Numbered from the stretch's first letter, positions 23,595-37,076 are shown. The stretch is DNA of 64,000 nucleotides from Sipunculus nudus (GCA_026874595.1 CM049317.1:9518382-9582381); one strand, 5' to 3'. The notes: generated from the letters alone by a model not told the origin. Numbers and translations are program-made.

Positions 23595-25379
23595 CTGAAA
23601 ACATAAGTATTATTTAATAAGGATATACTTATAGTATAAATGAGCATATTGTGTTCATATACCCATGTACATCTTCATATCTCTAACTTATTGTTTTTAA
23701 AAGTTGATAAACCTCCAGAAAAATAAGATCTTTCAGGTGGTTTCTCACAAATGAAGCAAATTTAATTCTAGTACTCAGCCTAGTGATGTCACATATTGAC
23801 TATTAAAATAGTATATTGTAAGAATTAGCAAATCGGGAATAAAAAAAAAAAATGCCGAGAATTCAAAACATTACAAGTGCAAAAGACAAATATTACACTT
23901 CATCACAAGCCTGGAAAGAATTACATTGGCTAGCTACCAGTTGCCCCATGTATTAAATTCAATATTCCTTCTTTTGTTTTAAAGTGTCTGCTCAGAAGAG
24001 ATCCACAATTTTGGAAAATTGTTAATTAAAAAGGAAACATGACATTACCTCTGGTCAAATAACAATACTGAACAGTTATATGTGCTGTTAAATGCTAAAA
24101 AAAAATCTGATAAGGTATTTTAAACATGTGGCCATTATCTTTGGAATGGAAATATGTTAAATGTAGCAAAAATATGGACAATGTTTGGTAAAAAATTTTT
24201 TTACAAAGTGTACTTTTTACAAAGTTTTTATTAAGTTTTAATTCTTGTGTAATAATATTTTTTGGGTACTTTTTTAAGCACTACTGAATATGTAGGTATA
24301 AAAGAAGGCACTATATTAAATGAATAAAGTTTAAAAAATAAAGTTTAAAGTTGATTTCTAAGGCTGCCTATGAGGGCAATAGTTAAGCAATCATTGAGTT
24401 ATATATGAATGACTATCTATAGATGAACCAAGCAAAGGGCTGGATGGTAAATTGCTGCTATACACTGCCTTGAAATATCTTAAGGGACTTTCACAATCTT
24501 CACTGAATCACTGCAATGTTTTCTGTATCAAGTACATTAAGAACAAATCCAAATTTTTGTAATATAACTTTTATCTATTAATTTGATCAATCAATCTTGC
24601 AAGAAATATTGATGATCAGATAGAATCTTGTCCAGAGCATCAATAATCATTTTATTTTCTTGTAAGAGTTATTGATAATTATCCTCTGAGGGGCAGACAA
24701 AGGATTTGGATTATATATATTTGGCCAGAGAAGTCAGTATTTCACAGACCATTATTGTAATTTTCTTCAGATATATTATTTCAAGAAATGTGTGAGCATA
24801 AATACTATTTTAATTGATCAAGATATATATTTTCCAGGGGGTGGGGTAAAATGAACCTTCCAATGTGCAGCTAATATACAATGGATGAAACTTCAGTGAC
24901 ATCATCGAGTAACTAAAATAAAAGAAACAGAGACAAAAGAGTCTATCATATTTGTCTCTAAGTTACTTGCATCAGCTTTGTGTAACCATTGAGCGAATTT
25001 GCCACATATCTGGTAATGAATACAAAAGAAAATGGTAGGAAAAATCAATGGCATTGTCTTTGACTTGTTCTATTCATTTCAAGCATACTATGGAAGAAAA
25101 GTAACAGACAACTGATTTATTATCACAATGTTTCATTTTTATTGCACCTACAATGTGAAATCTGAAACCTGCAGTGAAGCGGAAAACACACTAAACCAGC
25201 GGATTCTAAGATTTCCACTTGAAATACCCAGGTTTGTTGCAGAAAAGGTGTGCATGAAACTAGATGCTTAATCAATGGTATATATGAAAGGAATACAACG
25301 GTAAACTGAGGCATCAAGAACGACACATTAATCCACTTAACGATAACAAGAACTAGTGCTTCAGTCATGTTTCACGTTA

Positions 25380-25740
25380 TCACAATAGAAAATGTCAGTC
25401 AAAATTTGTTATTGATCAGTTTTACGGGTGTCTTGTATGTATACATCACTATCCATAATGCAATTGACACAGTCTGGAATGCACACAATTAAACACTACA
25501 AAGATGGCCTACAGATTCAAATTGCATTATATTGTCTCCGCAAACCTTCTGGGGCCATGCTCGAGATATAATCAATGGACCAACAAAATCAATGGAGAAC
25601 TAAACTGCCACAGCACATATTTTGTTGCTTCTCCACCTAATGGTGCATCAAGTACCCCCATTAGCGACATACCATGTGAAGCTGTGATTATTGACCAGAT
25701 AAACGAGAATATCAACAGGTAATGCAGTCTCTTTGAAAAG
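25380..25740. promoter_or_regulatory. complex block containing a 72-codon ORF ending at a donor-like site
   Basis: A plus-strand ORF at 25504-25722 begins MAYRFKLHYIV and ends at AACAG/GTAATG, a splice-donor-like site whose first bases give the stop. The composition is more complex than the flanks. No domain is recognised and no partner exon was found, so I list it as a candidate conserved non-coding element rather than a gene. Confidence 0.2.
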
Positions 25741-26624
25741 TGTTACATGTTTTTCTACCCACCTGTTTTTAGGACAAACAACTTTTAACACATGCATCAA
25801 TAAAGTCCATTGTCCCACAACAGTTATCCATGCGGAGCTCTTGATATGGTCATGTAAAGGAATACCATCAAAACAATCAAATTAAATGGTGAAAAAATTG
25901 TACTTATCTGTTTCATTCACCTGATACTTATACTGTTTAATTCACTTTTTCAATGAGCAATGCCAAGCTATTTTAAACATAAATGGTTGATCTGTGTAGC
26001 TACAGTTAAAATTTAACTACATCTGAACTGGTTAAATACATGATAACAGAGCCATTAGTAAATTAGAGAGTAAAGTTGAGTGTATAAGTAAATAATTCTT
26101 CAAATTATTTTGCGGCAGAAATTTCACCATTTTAATTATAACATCCTAAGTGCTATTTCTCTGACTAGGGAATTTATATATTTATATATTTATATATATA
26201 TTTATTATTTGGAAATTAAACCATTTTGAAAATCTTTTGATAGTATTCATTAATGCTTCTCTTAAGACTTTCAAAATAAAAAAGATTGATCCAGCCATCA
26301 CTAAAAACTAAAATCAGCGAGTGCAGATCTTTTATTAACCACACATGCTGTCTCAAGGTCATTTATCATTGAAATATTACTTGTATCACCACAAATACAC
26401 CTTGTTGGGGACAGCGAACCAGTAAAAGTGCTCAACTGGGGGGTTATAAAAACAAAACAAATGCAAGCACAAAGCAGATTTGTTATCAGAACCTGAGTGC
26501 AGTAATATGATGAGTACTTGTGTTCATGTATGACTGCGCAAACATTTATTTCTCTCTCTTGTGATAGCATCATGCACAGATACCTGGTGAAACGCCAAAG
26601 TCATAACATGAGTGCTGACTCATA

Positions 26625-26660
26625 ATATCATAACGAGAGAGCGAGAGAGAAAAAACAATG
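26625..26660. repeat. short GA-rich tract
   Basis: GAGAGAGCGAGAGAGA run, then A-rich. Low-complexity. Confidence 0.7.
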
Positions 26661-27879
26661 CGAAACACCAGTCTGCATTTCTTTTACCTTACTGTCTCGG
26701 CACTCTAACGAGAGGTGACGTTTATGCTGGGTTTACCTGCCTGGACTGTCAGGTCTAATGATGGCCGCTTTTACCATTCTAATTTAATACTGAATCATGA
26801 AAGGTTTCTGCGTTACGTCGCTTGCTCCTGAAAATGACAAGCATGTCACAACTTGGTATTTCTAAAATATCCGAGATGTGTTGTAATAGTGGTTCACTCA
26901 CCGATGGACTCACAATATTCGAGGAGCTGCAACTATTTTGAGGCATTCACTATTAAAAACCCTATTTTTGAACCAACCTCAATAATAATACTAAGATTTC
27001 AATAACTTAAAGTATCTTATCATAGTTCACACAGACATGTCAATGAATTATAAAAAAAATCCTTTTATAATGGATAAAATGTGCAAAAGAAGATGATTTA
27101 TGTTTTTTCTGAGCTAAATAAAAATAATGCTTGTATGAAATTTACCTTTTCTACAATCCTCTGAGAGCATTTTTTCTTTGAAATTTCAAGGAATTTAATC
27201 TTTTTAGGTTTTATCTGGTTTGAAAATTCAGTTGTGAAGATTAAAAATAATCTTTATCTGCTTCCTAAATCCTTGTTGCACAATAAAATTAACATCTCTG
27301 CAATCGTATCTCCCTGACTTCTCTGATATTCTTTCACCTAATATTTGAAATAAAGGGTTTTTATAAAATTTTATAAAATTTATTCATATTTTGAATCTCT
27401 GTTCCTATAACACTCTTTATATATTTGATATACTGAATCATACAGTGAATTATGCTACACATAACTTGAACTTCATACAACAAAATTTGAAAATGTTCAA
27501 CTTATCAAAACCAAACTCATATGAGCAAAATTTCTGGGATTCATTTACAATTTAAAGATTTAAAATAATTCATAACTGTATATAATAATGGAGCATTGAA
27601 AATATTCTGGAGAAAAAGCACACTTAAAAAAAAAAAATATTTGAAGAAAAAACAAACTGTTGCTTGAATAAACTGGTTTCGACTTGTAACCTGATAACAA
27701 ATGTAACCAAAATGTTTATTGCCAAGTTGCACTTGCTGGCCACATTGATTAAACAGAATGAATGACTTGGTAACAAATAGTAAACTCACATGCAGGGGCA
27801 GAGAATGATGTGTAATCTCCCATTGAACAGTACAAAAGCCGAACAAACAATTTTCACAAAATCCATCAAAAAAGGTGCT

Positions 27880-28400
27880 GGCTATCCCCCTGACTCTGAC
27901 GACTAAAGCACAATGCTTAGCCGATCAATGAGACCCAGCGAGGACCCTTTCTTGGTAGCTAGTCAGTGAAATGAACTTGTAAATTACCGCATAAATACAC
28001 ATTATTAGCCATCTGATAAAGCCTGAGTTAATGAGAGAGTTGGGGCTGCCGACTGAATATGGTTTGCCCAACAGAGTGGAATGAGCGAGAAAGATTGAAG
28101 GGACAATGGACTAATAAACGCTTGTAGGACTCCACGGCCGTCTGGAATTAACATGAGAATGACTCTTGTTTCTGCCCTCTCGCCATCATTATCGTTACTT
28201 TGACACTCAGCAGGGACCACCATTGTTAGTGCTGATAATATCGTAAGGGCTGGTGTGTAAATTACACAATCTAATTATTCGGTTCGTTTGACCTGAGTAA
28301 ATATCATGTCCCGTGAGCGTCCAAAATATGCTCCTCATCTAACCGGACAGACGGTGACTTGTCACATGTCAAAATAATGCAGGGACCAGTCATTTAGAAA
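27880..28400. promoter_or_regulatory. 520-bp complex block, candidate regulatory element
   Basis: Unique, GC-richer sequence with ATTAGC, TTAATGAG, GGACCACCATTG and TGACCTGAGTAA words, in an otherwise AT-rich region about 4.3-4.8 kb upstream of the first coding exon. A 72-codon minus-strand ORF here has no domain. Regulatory role inferred from composition only. Confidence 0.27.
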
Positions 28401-28994
28401 CATTCCCACTTAGGGACCTCCCTTCCAGACAAAAAAAGATAATTCACTCAAATAAAATGAAATTATTTTTGTATGTGAATTGTTTTTGACATCATGTCTG
28501 ATACAAATCATTGGCAAAGACAGTGACAATCGGGCCCAAATAATTTTATCTGTAATTGGAGTAAATAATTATTAATAATGAAAATTGATTATGATGCATC
28601 CCATTGTTTTAATTGATAAGATTATTTCATTCAATTACAATTTTTTTATTTCTTTGGTTTCCCATCACTTTTCTTCCTAAGACAATCACTTATTCTACTT
28701 AATCATATATTAAGTGGCTTCGCCATATATACACTAATTATCACAAATGTAGGCAAAAGTTATTCTTATGAAAATTGCTGTACTAGTGTATTTGTGCATG
28801 AATCAGTTATCTCTCAACCAATATGGGATGTAGGTAATTAAATATCTCTAATTAATTTTTATAATCACTTGCTATGATGGAGTATTTGTTTCAGTGTATC
28901 GATTGGATATATGTTAATGATATATGTTAATTATACATTCATCTGCATATGTATGCAACTGTATAAAATCTTCAGCTAGTCAACAGAGAAGTGA

Positions 28995-29040
28995 ACAGAT
29001 GGAGAGACACAGAGAGAGAGAGAGGAAGAGAGAAAGAAAT
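28995..29040. repeat. short (GA)n tract
   Basis: AGAGACACAGAGAGAGAGAG and GGAAGAGAGAAAG. Low-complexity. Confidence 0.8.
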
Positions 29041-29525
29041 TTGAGTGAAATAATACATCTTTTAAGGAAGATATCAGTAACTGAGAAATATCTCAATTAA
29101 TATCATAGGTAAGAAAAGTGATTGGTTGTGCTTAGAAACATTCAACTACAACAATAAATACAGTATCAAACTAAAAGACTACTAGAACTGAATTGTTCTA
29201 CATCAGTGCTGACCAGGAAAGGGACACCATGCAAACTTTTTTTTGTAACATTTGTTTGTTTTTTACCCTCTACTTTAAATTACAGGGACAGAATCAACAC
29301 AGCTTATACTTGTTGAAATATTCTGAAGCCATCCGGTTCACCCTGGAAATATCAGACCATGCCTATCATGGAAAATGACTCAATGAAGGCACTCTCAAGC
29401 TGTGACCTGTCCTAAACAAAAGAAAAGATTGCTTAACTGGCATTTGTTTATGGTTTCAAGAAATTGGCCAGGTGATCTCAGAACTTAGTTCTAAATTTAA
29501 TGCTAAATATATAAATACATGATTA

Positions 29526-29554
29526 TACATATATACACACACACATATATATAC

Positions 29555-29614
<60 letters not shown>
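29526..29614. repeat. (TA)n/(CA)n compound microsatellite
   Basis: ATATATACACACACACATAT leads into a pure TA run up to 29614. Confidence 0.95.
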
Positions 29615-29619
<5 letters not shown>

Positions 29620-29819
29620 ACTCATTAGCAAACATTACTGATATTATCTGAATCTGTGTATTGTTTTACATGTAACCTGCAAACATGACAAATCAATTAA
29701 ATGACAAAAAAGAATGTTTTGTTTTTCAACCACTTTAACCTAAAACTGGAAACTAATTCTTGGAACTCCTTAACAAGCTGTAATGCTATAAATACATAAT
29801 AACATTTTACACCAATACA

Positions 29820-30130
29820 AACATGGCAGTGCCGCTAATTTGTGAGAAACCTGATACCCTGATCAAGAAAACTCTTCTGAAGACTGCATGGTCACATTTG
29901 GACAAGAACCCTAATTGAGCCAACGGCTTCCACATCAGCCAAATGACACACACTAAATAACATTTATGGACACTTCTTAACCAACTGACTGCCTTACCAT
30001 GTTGTCAGTGTTAATTTAGAGCCTGTTGTAGTACCATCAACGCAAAGCACCTAAACTGATCAGGCAGTGATTGGTCAATAAAAACGCTCGTAACTATCAC
30101 CGATCTAAGTCTGTCACAGGTGAAGCTTCT
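29820..30130. promoter_or_regulatory. complex block, candidate regulatory element
   Basis: Unique, moderately GC-rich sequence with CATCAGCC, TGATTGG and GATCAGGCAG words and no long ORF. Composition-only candidate. Confidence 0.18.
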
Positions 30131-30617
30131 GCTTTCTTGGACTGGATTTTTGTATGGATTTTATAGGGTTATAGCTTATTGTCCTGGCTGTATTAATTCA
30201 TCGATGTACTTGCTGAAACTGCCTCCCCAATTTAGGTCAGTGTGAGTGTGTCTAGATTTTAGGTTGGTGTATTTCCAAACTTATAACCTGCTGATATACA
30301 TGTAACAATTTATGGAGCCACTAACTGGTATTGCATGTCCACATACATTTTGATCAGGGGCTGCAAATTTGGAATTTTTTTTTTGGCTGACTACAGGGGT
30401 GAACTTTAGATCATAACTTTGTAGAAAAAAGTCTCTGTTCAAACACCTCCCCAGAAAAAATATCTCTAGACCAAATCTCCACAGAAATTTGCATTGTTTT
30501 GGAGACTAATCTTTTATAGAGAGCTAACCTAGAGACCACAGTTTACCAGACAGGTATAAATGTACAAACAAATAAAGGTGCTCATAGTAAAATACTTACT
30601 TATAGTACTAACTAACC

Positions 30618-30634
30618 CAACCCCCCCCCCCCCA
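30618..30634. repeat. poly-C tract
   Basis: Run of about 15 C after AACCCAA, similar to other poly-C ends in the window. Confidence 0.85.
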
Positions 30635-31499
30635 CCCAAAACCAATAATCCCAAGACCATCAATTGTATTTTGTCTACCAAGCTGGAAAGTTGACTTATT
30701 TATGGTGAGTTGATCCAGAAGTAAACTTTCTTACAGGACACTCTATAGAAGAACTGTCTCAGTTGAACTGGTGTAAGGACCTTCAGTCAGAGAAAACAAG
30801 GTCCCGGTTACATCTCACAGTCCTATGCAATTTGGGCTGGGAGCATTTGCAGAAAAATGTTGGTATATAGAGACCAATAGTCTGTGGAACACTGATATAG
30901 ACATTTTATCATCTGTCTTTGAAAACTCCTCGATCTAAAGACTATTTGCTGGAGTAGAATTAGCAAGGAGAACAAAAGACTTTGGGCAACTGCTGTAGAA
31001 ACCACCAGGAAGGAAGTGTATGTCTAGAGAATACTATAAAAGTATACCAGTACTTGAAAAGAATTGTTCAAAATTCTACAGATATAGAAATAGAATGTCT
31101 CAATTTATTTAGCTTTGAGCAATCATTCTTGAGGTAACAGTATAGAATAAGGCTGTTTAATACACTAATAACTTGATCCTCATAAAAATAGTTTATTTTG
31201 GGCACTTGCCAAACCAGAACTCTACAGACCCTTGTTACTTGACTAAGTCTTCCAAGACTGACCCATGTTCACAGAGTACTTTTAATGGAGCAAAAGAAAA
31301 ATATGTTATGATTTTAAAAAGGAAAAGTAAATTCCCTAAACAGCTAACATTTTCAAGATAACTATTATTTCCCACAAATATATTCCTAAGTTCAGCCTAG
31401 CTCAGCATTCCCAGATGAACATTCCAGATGCAAGCATACCTTTACTTGTGTTAATGACATGTGTTTTATTTGTTGTTACAAGGAGATATAATGTTATAC

Positions 31500-31720
31500 A
31501 TTTGATGATAGAACAGATCCACTGGCGAGCGTGCCTGCTAGTAATTTGATCAGCTGCTGACAGGTCCAAGCAGTCAGACTCATACTTCTAGTGTTGGTCC
31601 CATCAGCCATTGTCTACCAGCATTTACCTTGACCAGACAGGTCTGTTCATCTGTTACAGATCAATGTGGCAGCACTACCAGGGCTGCTGCATCTCATAAA
31701 ACATTAGGCTGATTAGGGTA
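31500..31720. promoter_or_regulatory. complex block, candidate regulatory element
   Basis: Higher-complexity unique sequence (TTTGATCAGCTGCTGACAGG, GGCAGCACTACCAGGGCTGC). No ORF or repeat partner seen. Confidence 0.17.
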
Positions 31721-32004
31721 CGAATCAAATGCATTCTGTTAAAGCAACAGACTTCAGAGCTGAAGGTCTACAGTTCTATATCATTTTATTTATAAAAAAA
31801 ATCATTAAAATACACTTCCATTAATTCCTTTGATGAATACTGTTAACCATTTAGATGGCACTCATTAGAGCTCATTCATCTGAAAAGGCAAAACAGCCTT
31901 GGACTGACACTTTTTTTTTTAATCCACACACAAATTTTATAGGTCTTTCCTGGACTTAGCTATGTCCCACCCTCGACAGTTATGTGGAAACTGGTCAGGA
32001 AGTT

Positions 32005-32075
32005 TTTGTATTGTCTTGCTAACAAACAAACACACAGGGGTAAAAACATAACCTCCTCATCAGAGGTAAATTTTA
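32005..32075 (-). mobile_element. retro-element 3'-end fragment
   Basis: GCTAACAAACAAACACACAG followed by GGGTAAAAACATAACCTCCT. The reverse complement matches 40022-40075 (GAGGTCATGTTATCACCAGT...TTTGTTTG). The combination of an AACAAACAAACA run and an AACCTCCT...AGAGGTAA end is of a type common in mollusc genomes (from memory). Confidence 0.5.
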
Positions 32076-32814
32076 TTTGGTCTGTTAAACCCATATCAAA
32101 TTCACAACTCTCTCCGAGTCAAAACTCAGGAATATTTGTGCCTAGAACAAAACTTTTTCTCAGTACTCAATACTCTCTCTGGCTCTCTCTGTAAATGCTC
32201 CTCAGACCATTGTTCTCTGAACCAACATTTCCAAGAAAATAATCTGAAGAAAAAAATATGTGACCCATTCTTACACATATATTTATAGAAATTTATTTAC
32301 TTCGAATGTTATCTCATTTTTCTCCAACCAGATCTTCTCTAGATCTATTCTCCAACAAAAAAATCTTTACACCATTAAATTCTATATAAATGCTCTCTCC
32401 CTGCATGAAACAATTCAATCAAAACAATTACTTCTTGAAATATTTTACCCGACCAAATATATTTCTGGCCAACTATCCCTGGGATAAATGTTCTTCATTT
32501 ACTCCATACACAAACTTCCTATTAACATATTAACAAGTTGGTCTGAATACATTGTTACCCATGGTAAGCATTGGTAAAATCAAATATCCTCCCAAGATAA
32601 AGTCATCTGGCTGTATAGTTTAATCTCTTCCAGACAACCTGCTGTGCAAATTGCTCAGCAACACAAAACAAATCACACATAGTGTGATCTTTGCTAATCC
32701 TATTACATCATCACGTGTGCAGTGTAAGTCATTAACAAGATCAAGATCACACCTTACTCAGTGGTATCTTGATCCTGAACTGCCTGTCAGAAGTCTTTAA
32801 CACTGAGATCAACA

Positions 32815-32930
32815 ACAGTGCATGGCGTCTTTTTATCTTCAATGGTGGGGGGAGGGGATGACTCCGGAGGGTAATCAAAGCTGGAACAAAATCTGCACCC
32901 CTGGATCCCAACCTTGTAGTGAAAACTTGA
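32815..32930 (+). mobile_element. poly-G-containing dispersed element fragment
   Basis: GGCGTCTTTTTATCTTCAAT then GGTGGGGGGAGGGGATGACT. The same start (GTGGCGTCAATTTATCTTCA) occurs at 54624 and (GTGGCATCATTTTATCTTCA) at 59560, each followed by a G run and GATGACT/GGTGACT words. Terminal portion of a dispersed family. Confidence 0.6.
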
Positions 32931-33432
32931 AGCCAGCTATTCACATGCCTTTATCTGTAGAAATTCTGGCTTACTCTTGCTGTACACATATCATTGAACT
33001 GCAGGTTATTCCAGTTCAGAAAGGTATATAGATATAGTACCTCTGTAACAGATCTATGACCTTTTTTTTATCCTCAACCTGTTTGTAAACATGATGCATG
33101 CACCCCGGATGACAAACAGAAAATCAATTTAACTGAGGGCAATTGGTTTCACATGTGTTAATGTTGAAAGCTACATTCTAGTTGCCAAATTCTGACATTC
33201 CACCATATGTCCTTTTTCAATATGTTTGGATTATTTTGGCACCCCCACATGTTACAAACACATAAACAAAACAGCCTATTTACTGTGGAGATCAGCCTTT
33301 TTTGCCTATTTTCTTAAGATTTACTTGATTACCTTTAGTTAACAGACACCAGAATAAGCCCCTTTACCTTGTCACCTCTTTAGGCAGATGTCCTGATCCT
33401 CTATTTGACCCTCATAATCATACTGGGTTATT

Positions 33433-34388
33433 AAACAGATTATTTAAACAGATTTAATACATAATATAAATGCTCCATATTCTACTTATATTCTGAATAT
33501 ATAAATAAGACTTTTGAAATTCTTTTTACAGTTATAATATTGGTGGCAAAATCAATGTTTTTGTTACAAGTAAACCAACATCAAAGGAACTGTGAAACAG
33601 CAAACTTAAGGCCAAAAAAAGAAGATTTGGTTCTCTGGCACCTCAGGCCTATTTCAGAAACCAGTGCGGATGGGTGATATTTTATTTTTTTACCTTTTTT
33701 GTATGTTACAATAAAAATGTTATATGATCAGGGAAAAGCATGAAAAAAAGGGTTTTTTCTAAATAGGTAAAGCACTACACTACAAAGGAAATCTAATCAA
33801 AATTGTATTATCTTCTTGAAAGATGAAAATAAAAATAAAATTTTTGATGGGGGGGTAAAATTGATGCGGGCAGTGCCTGAGAACTACACCTTTTATTTTT
33901 TTTGGGCGGTTTTAGGCAAAAAAAATAAAAGGTGTAGTTCTCAGGCACTGCCCGCATCAATTTTACCCCCCCATCAAAAATTTTATTTTTATTTTCATCT
34001 TTCAAGAAGATAATACAATTTTGATTAGATTTCCTTTGTAGTGTAGTGCTTTACCTATTTAGAAAAAACCCTTTTTTTCATGCTTTTCCCTGATCATATA
34101 ACATTTTTATTGTAACATACAAAAAAGGTAAAAAAATAAAATATCACCCATCCGCACTGGTTTCTGAAATAGGCCTGAGGTGCCAGAGAACCAAATCTTC
34201 TTTTTTTGGCCTTAAGTTTGCTGTTTCACAGTTCCTTTGATGTTGGTTTACTTGTAACAAAAACATTGATTTTGCCACCAATATTATAACTGTAAAAAGA
34301 ATTTCAAAAGTCTTATTTATATATTCAGAATATAAGTAGAATATGGAGCATTTATATTATGTATTAAATCTGTTTAAATAATCTGTTT
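33433..34388. repeat. 956-bp palindrome: 472-bp inverted arms, 12-bp spacer
   Basis: Arms 33433-33904 and 33917-34388 are mirror images about 33910.5; both ends and all landmarks I checked (for example TGATGCGGGCAGTGCCTGAG near the centre, ACCAGTGCGGATGGGTGATA midway, TTAAACAGATTTAATACATA at the outer end) fall at exactly symmetrical positions, so no indels have accumulated. Two near-identical ORFs on opposite strands (33808-34005 and 33816-34013) are the palindrome read twice. Very recent, or an assembly artefact. Confidence 0.93.
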
Positions 34389-34407
34389 TTTTGCCTAAAA
34401 CCGCCCA
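33903..34407. mobile_element. 505-bp unit with 20-bp perfect terminal inverted repeats
   Basis: The palindrome's spacer plus the start of the right arm reads TGGGCGGTTTTAGGCAAAAA (33903-33922). Just beyond the right arm, at 34388-34407, its exact reverse complement TTTTTGCCTAAAACCGCCCA occurs. The right arm alone is therefore bounded by a 20-bp inverted repeat, flanked by T-rich DNA on both sides, while the left arm lacks an outer copy. This fits a small transposon-like unit of which one inverted, end-truncated copy was added. No coding capacity. Confidence 0.5.
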
Positions 34408-36349
34408 TTTTTTGCTGCACATACTCATAATAAAGGCATGTATGTTAATTGTTGTATTAACTTAACAAGCAGATTATAAAGGTCATTTAGTGAAATTGAA
34501 AGGAGCGCTTCTGCATATCTTACAATTAATGTGAATTCTATAGATGAACCTACCATCCCAATGCCTTCCAGATTATCAGATCTAGCAGTATAGGGTGGTA
34601 TTTTACCACTAGTTTAACCCTTGCTTCTACATGTGGTTTCAGTGATGCTGGGCTGTGTTAACCACAGCAGTATTGGATCAGCCAATGGTTCTGGAAAAGC
34701 AGCTGGATTACAGAGGGTACAAAAACAAACAAATTGTAGTCCAAAAGGTACAAGAACTTTGTACTGCTTTGTGCCCCCCATCTGTGCTAAAGTTTCCCAA
34801 ACTGAGAGCTTACAATGATGACACCCCTCTGACCAAGGTCACCACAGATCAATAGGTCAGCCCATCACAGTTGTCAGGGGTGAGGGACTGTTCCTCTGAT
34901 CTTATCATATGCATCTGGCCACAAAATATCCCTTCTGATCTGAATGGCATGAACTGACATGCACTCTCCACATCAGTTCAAATGCCAAATGTGTCTTTCT
35001 ATTAGGACCCCACTGATCTGTTTAAACAAGATCATTACCCTATAGATTTTGTTATAAGATCTGGGCCCTCTACAATTATCTGCCATAAGCTTGGTTTAAT
35101 GAGCTAGATGCAACAGAAGTCTGCTCAATTTGACATCAGGGCTCACATGTACATTCTACAATCCTGGGAAGTTCTAAGAATAGTTTATAACTGATTCCTG
35201 GAATAAGATCCTGGAAAAAAGGGAGGTGTTTCAGAGAAATATGACTCTAATTACAATATTAAAAGAATATGAATGTGACATATTTCAAATTCTTGACTTT
35301 AAATATATCACATGGTACACTCCAGGATTGTATTTAATAAATTGCCAAATATGTAAGAAAATGTACATAATTTATTCCTTATACCATTTTATTTATTTAT
35401 TTCACTGAAAAATGAATAGTTTTTGTAAAATCTTTAAATGAAAAAAATAGCTACAAAGGAAAATGTTAGAGAGACAGTAATATAACCTTAAAAAATAAAT
35501 AATTATTTTTTAATTCCATTATTCATTTCTGATCAAATTAACTTTAATGTAACAGAAAAAAATTACACAGAAAATTAGATATTTTTTATCATTCAAAATC
35601 TATATATATGATAATTTTTTTTTAATGTTATAATTTTGAACAGTGGGAAATTCTATGGTTTCATCAGGTGTTTTCTGCAACTGTAGTTATTAGACAGCTA
35701 TAGTGACTGTATTATAAAATAACTTGAACTTTAAAACTACAGTGATTGAAGTAATTAGAGATACTGAAACTCTGAAAACTCATGCCAACTGAACAGAAAC
35801 AATGCTCTCATACAGTGATTATATCTTTTTTTTCAGCCTTTTAAATAACAAAAATGACTAGGATAAAATTTTCATCCTGGTCTTTGATAAGTTATATGAA
35901 AAAGTATACTCCTATGAGCACAGTTCTATAGTTACTAGTATATATTTGAGAGACAAACTGCATTAGTTATTGTATTGTGTTTTATAGGTGCCAATTATAT
36001 CTTGTTTTATGGTTATATACTTCACCTGCAGTATCAAAAGGATATACCCTGTTTCTATATATATATTTATATACACTTTAAAAAATCAGCTTTCTGATAT
36101 TTACATAACCATATACATGCAGTTTTAAGTATGGCTTTTTCATGCATTTTAACCTATAATAATTGTACAAACATTGAAAATATGTATTTTACTAGTTAGT
36201 CTCTACCTAATACCAAAATAATACCTATGTTGAGAGCCTACCAAAATCATCACTAATTTTACAACTTATTTTAGTGCCATGGTTCATTTGTAAATAAACT
36301 AAAATTAGAATAACTCCTCAAGTGTAATTAATCCTGACATATTGGAACC

Positions 36350-36640
36350 TAGGTAGGCGGTCTTCTTCAGAAATAGACCACAAGCTAGAGAAGTGAAGAC
36401 CCCTCTCTAATTAGTGAAGTAGCGGCAACATGTGGCCCTGTTGGTTTGTGGGTGGTTCCATGTCAACACAGGCTGGGTACCGGGCCCGAGATGTAACATC
36501 TGAGCATGTGGGGCTGGGAGTCAAAGAACCCACTTCAGAATTGGTCCAGAAATACATGGCAAATATAATTACGACCGCTTTGTTTGGTTTGTGGCACCTG
36601 TTAAGAAGTTCTTTTCTTGACCATACCTTTTGCAGTACAT
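36350..36640. promoter_or_regulatory. GC-richer complex block, candidate regulatory element
   Basis: Strong local contrast to the flanking AT-rich DNA. It contains GGGTACCGGGCCCGAGATGT and TAATTACGACCGC. A 75-codon ORF (36430) lacks a recognisable domain. Candidate conserved element 13 kb upstream of the first coding exon. Confidence 0.27.
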
Positions 36641-37076
36641 GTATACACTGTGGTTGACTTCATACTTGCTGGGTTAAATTTTCACTTTTTCATCATCTCA
36701 CAAGGTTACAATTTTTATGATGTAACCATAGAATACCCTACATATGGAGTATATCGTTTATTATAGTCTGATGAATTTAGATGTATAGAATAAATAAGAA
36801 TTTTCTGAGGACCTAAGTGAACATTAAATAAGTTGGATTACTTATTTGTTAAGAGATAATTACATATATATGATATTTTTATATATATTTTAACATTATA
36901 AAATATATTAATTATTTTTCATATAAATTGTTTACCTTTACCATTTCAGACTACATCATACATGTACTGTTACTGAAAACTTACATGATAAGCCAGTGAG
37001 GCTAAGTGTAAATGACAATTGATCTTTGTAGAGAAGACATCTTATTCATAAAGGTTTTTTTTCCACAAACATATAG

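Noticed and set aside
33808-34013. Two near-identical 65-codon ORFs on opposite strands
   Set aside because: They are the two arms of the palindrome read in both directions, not genes.
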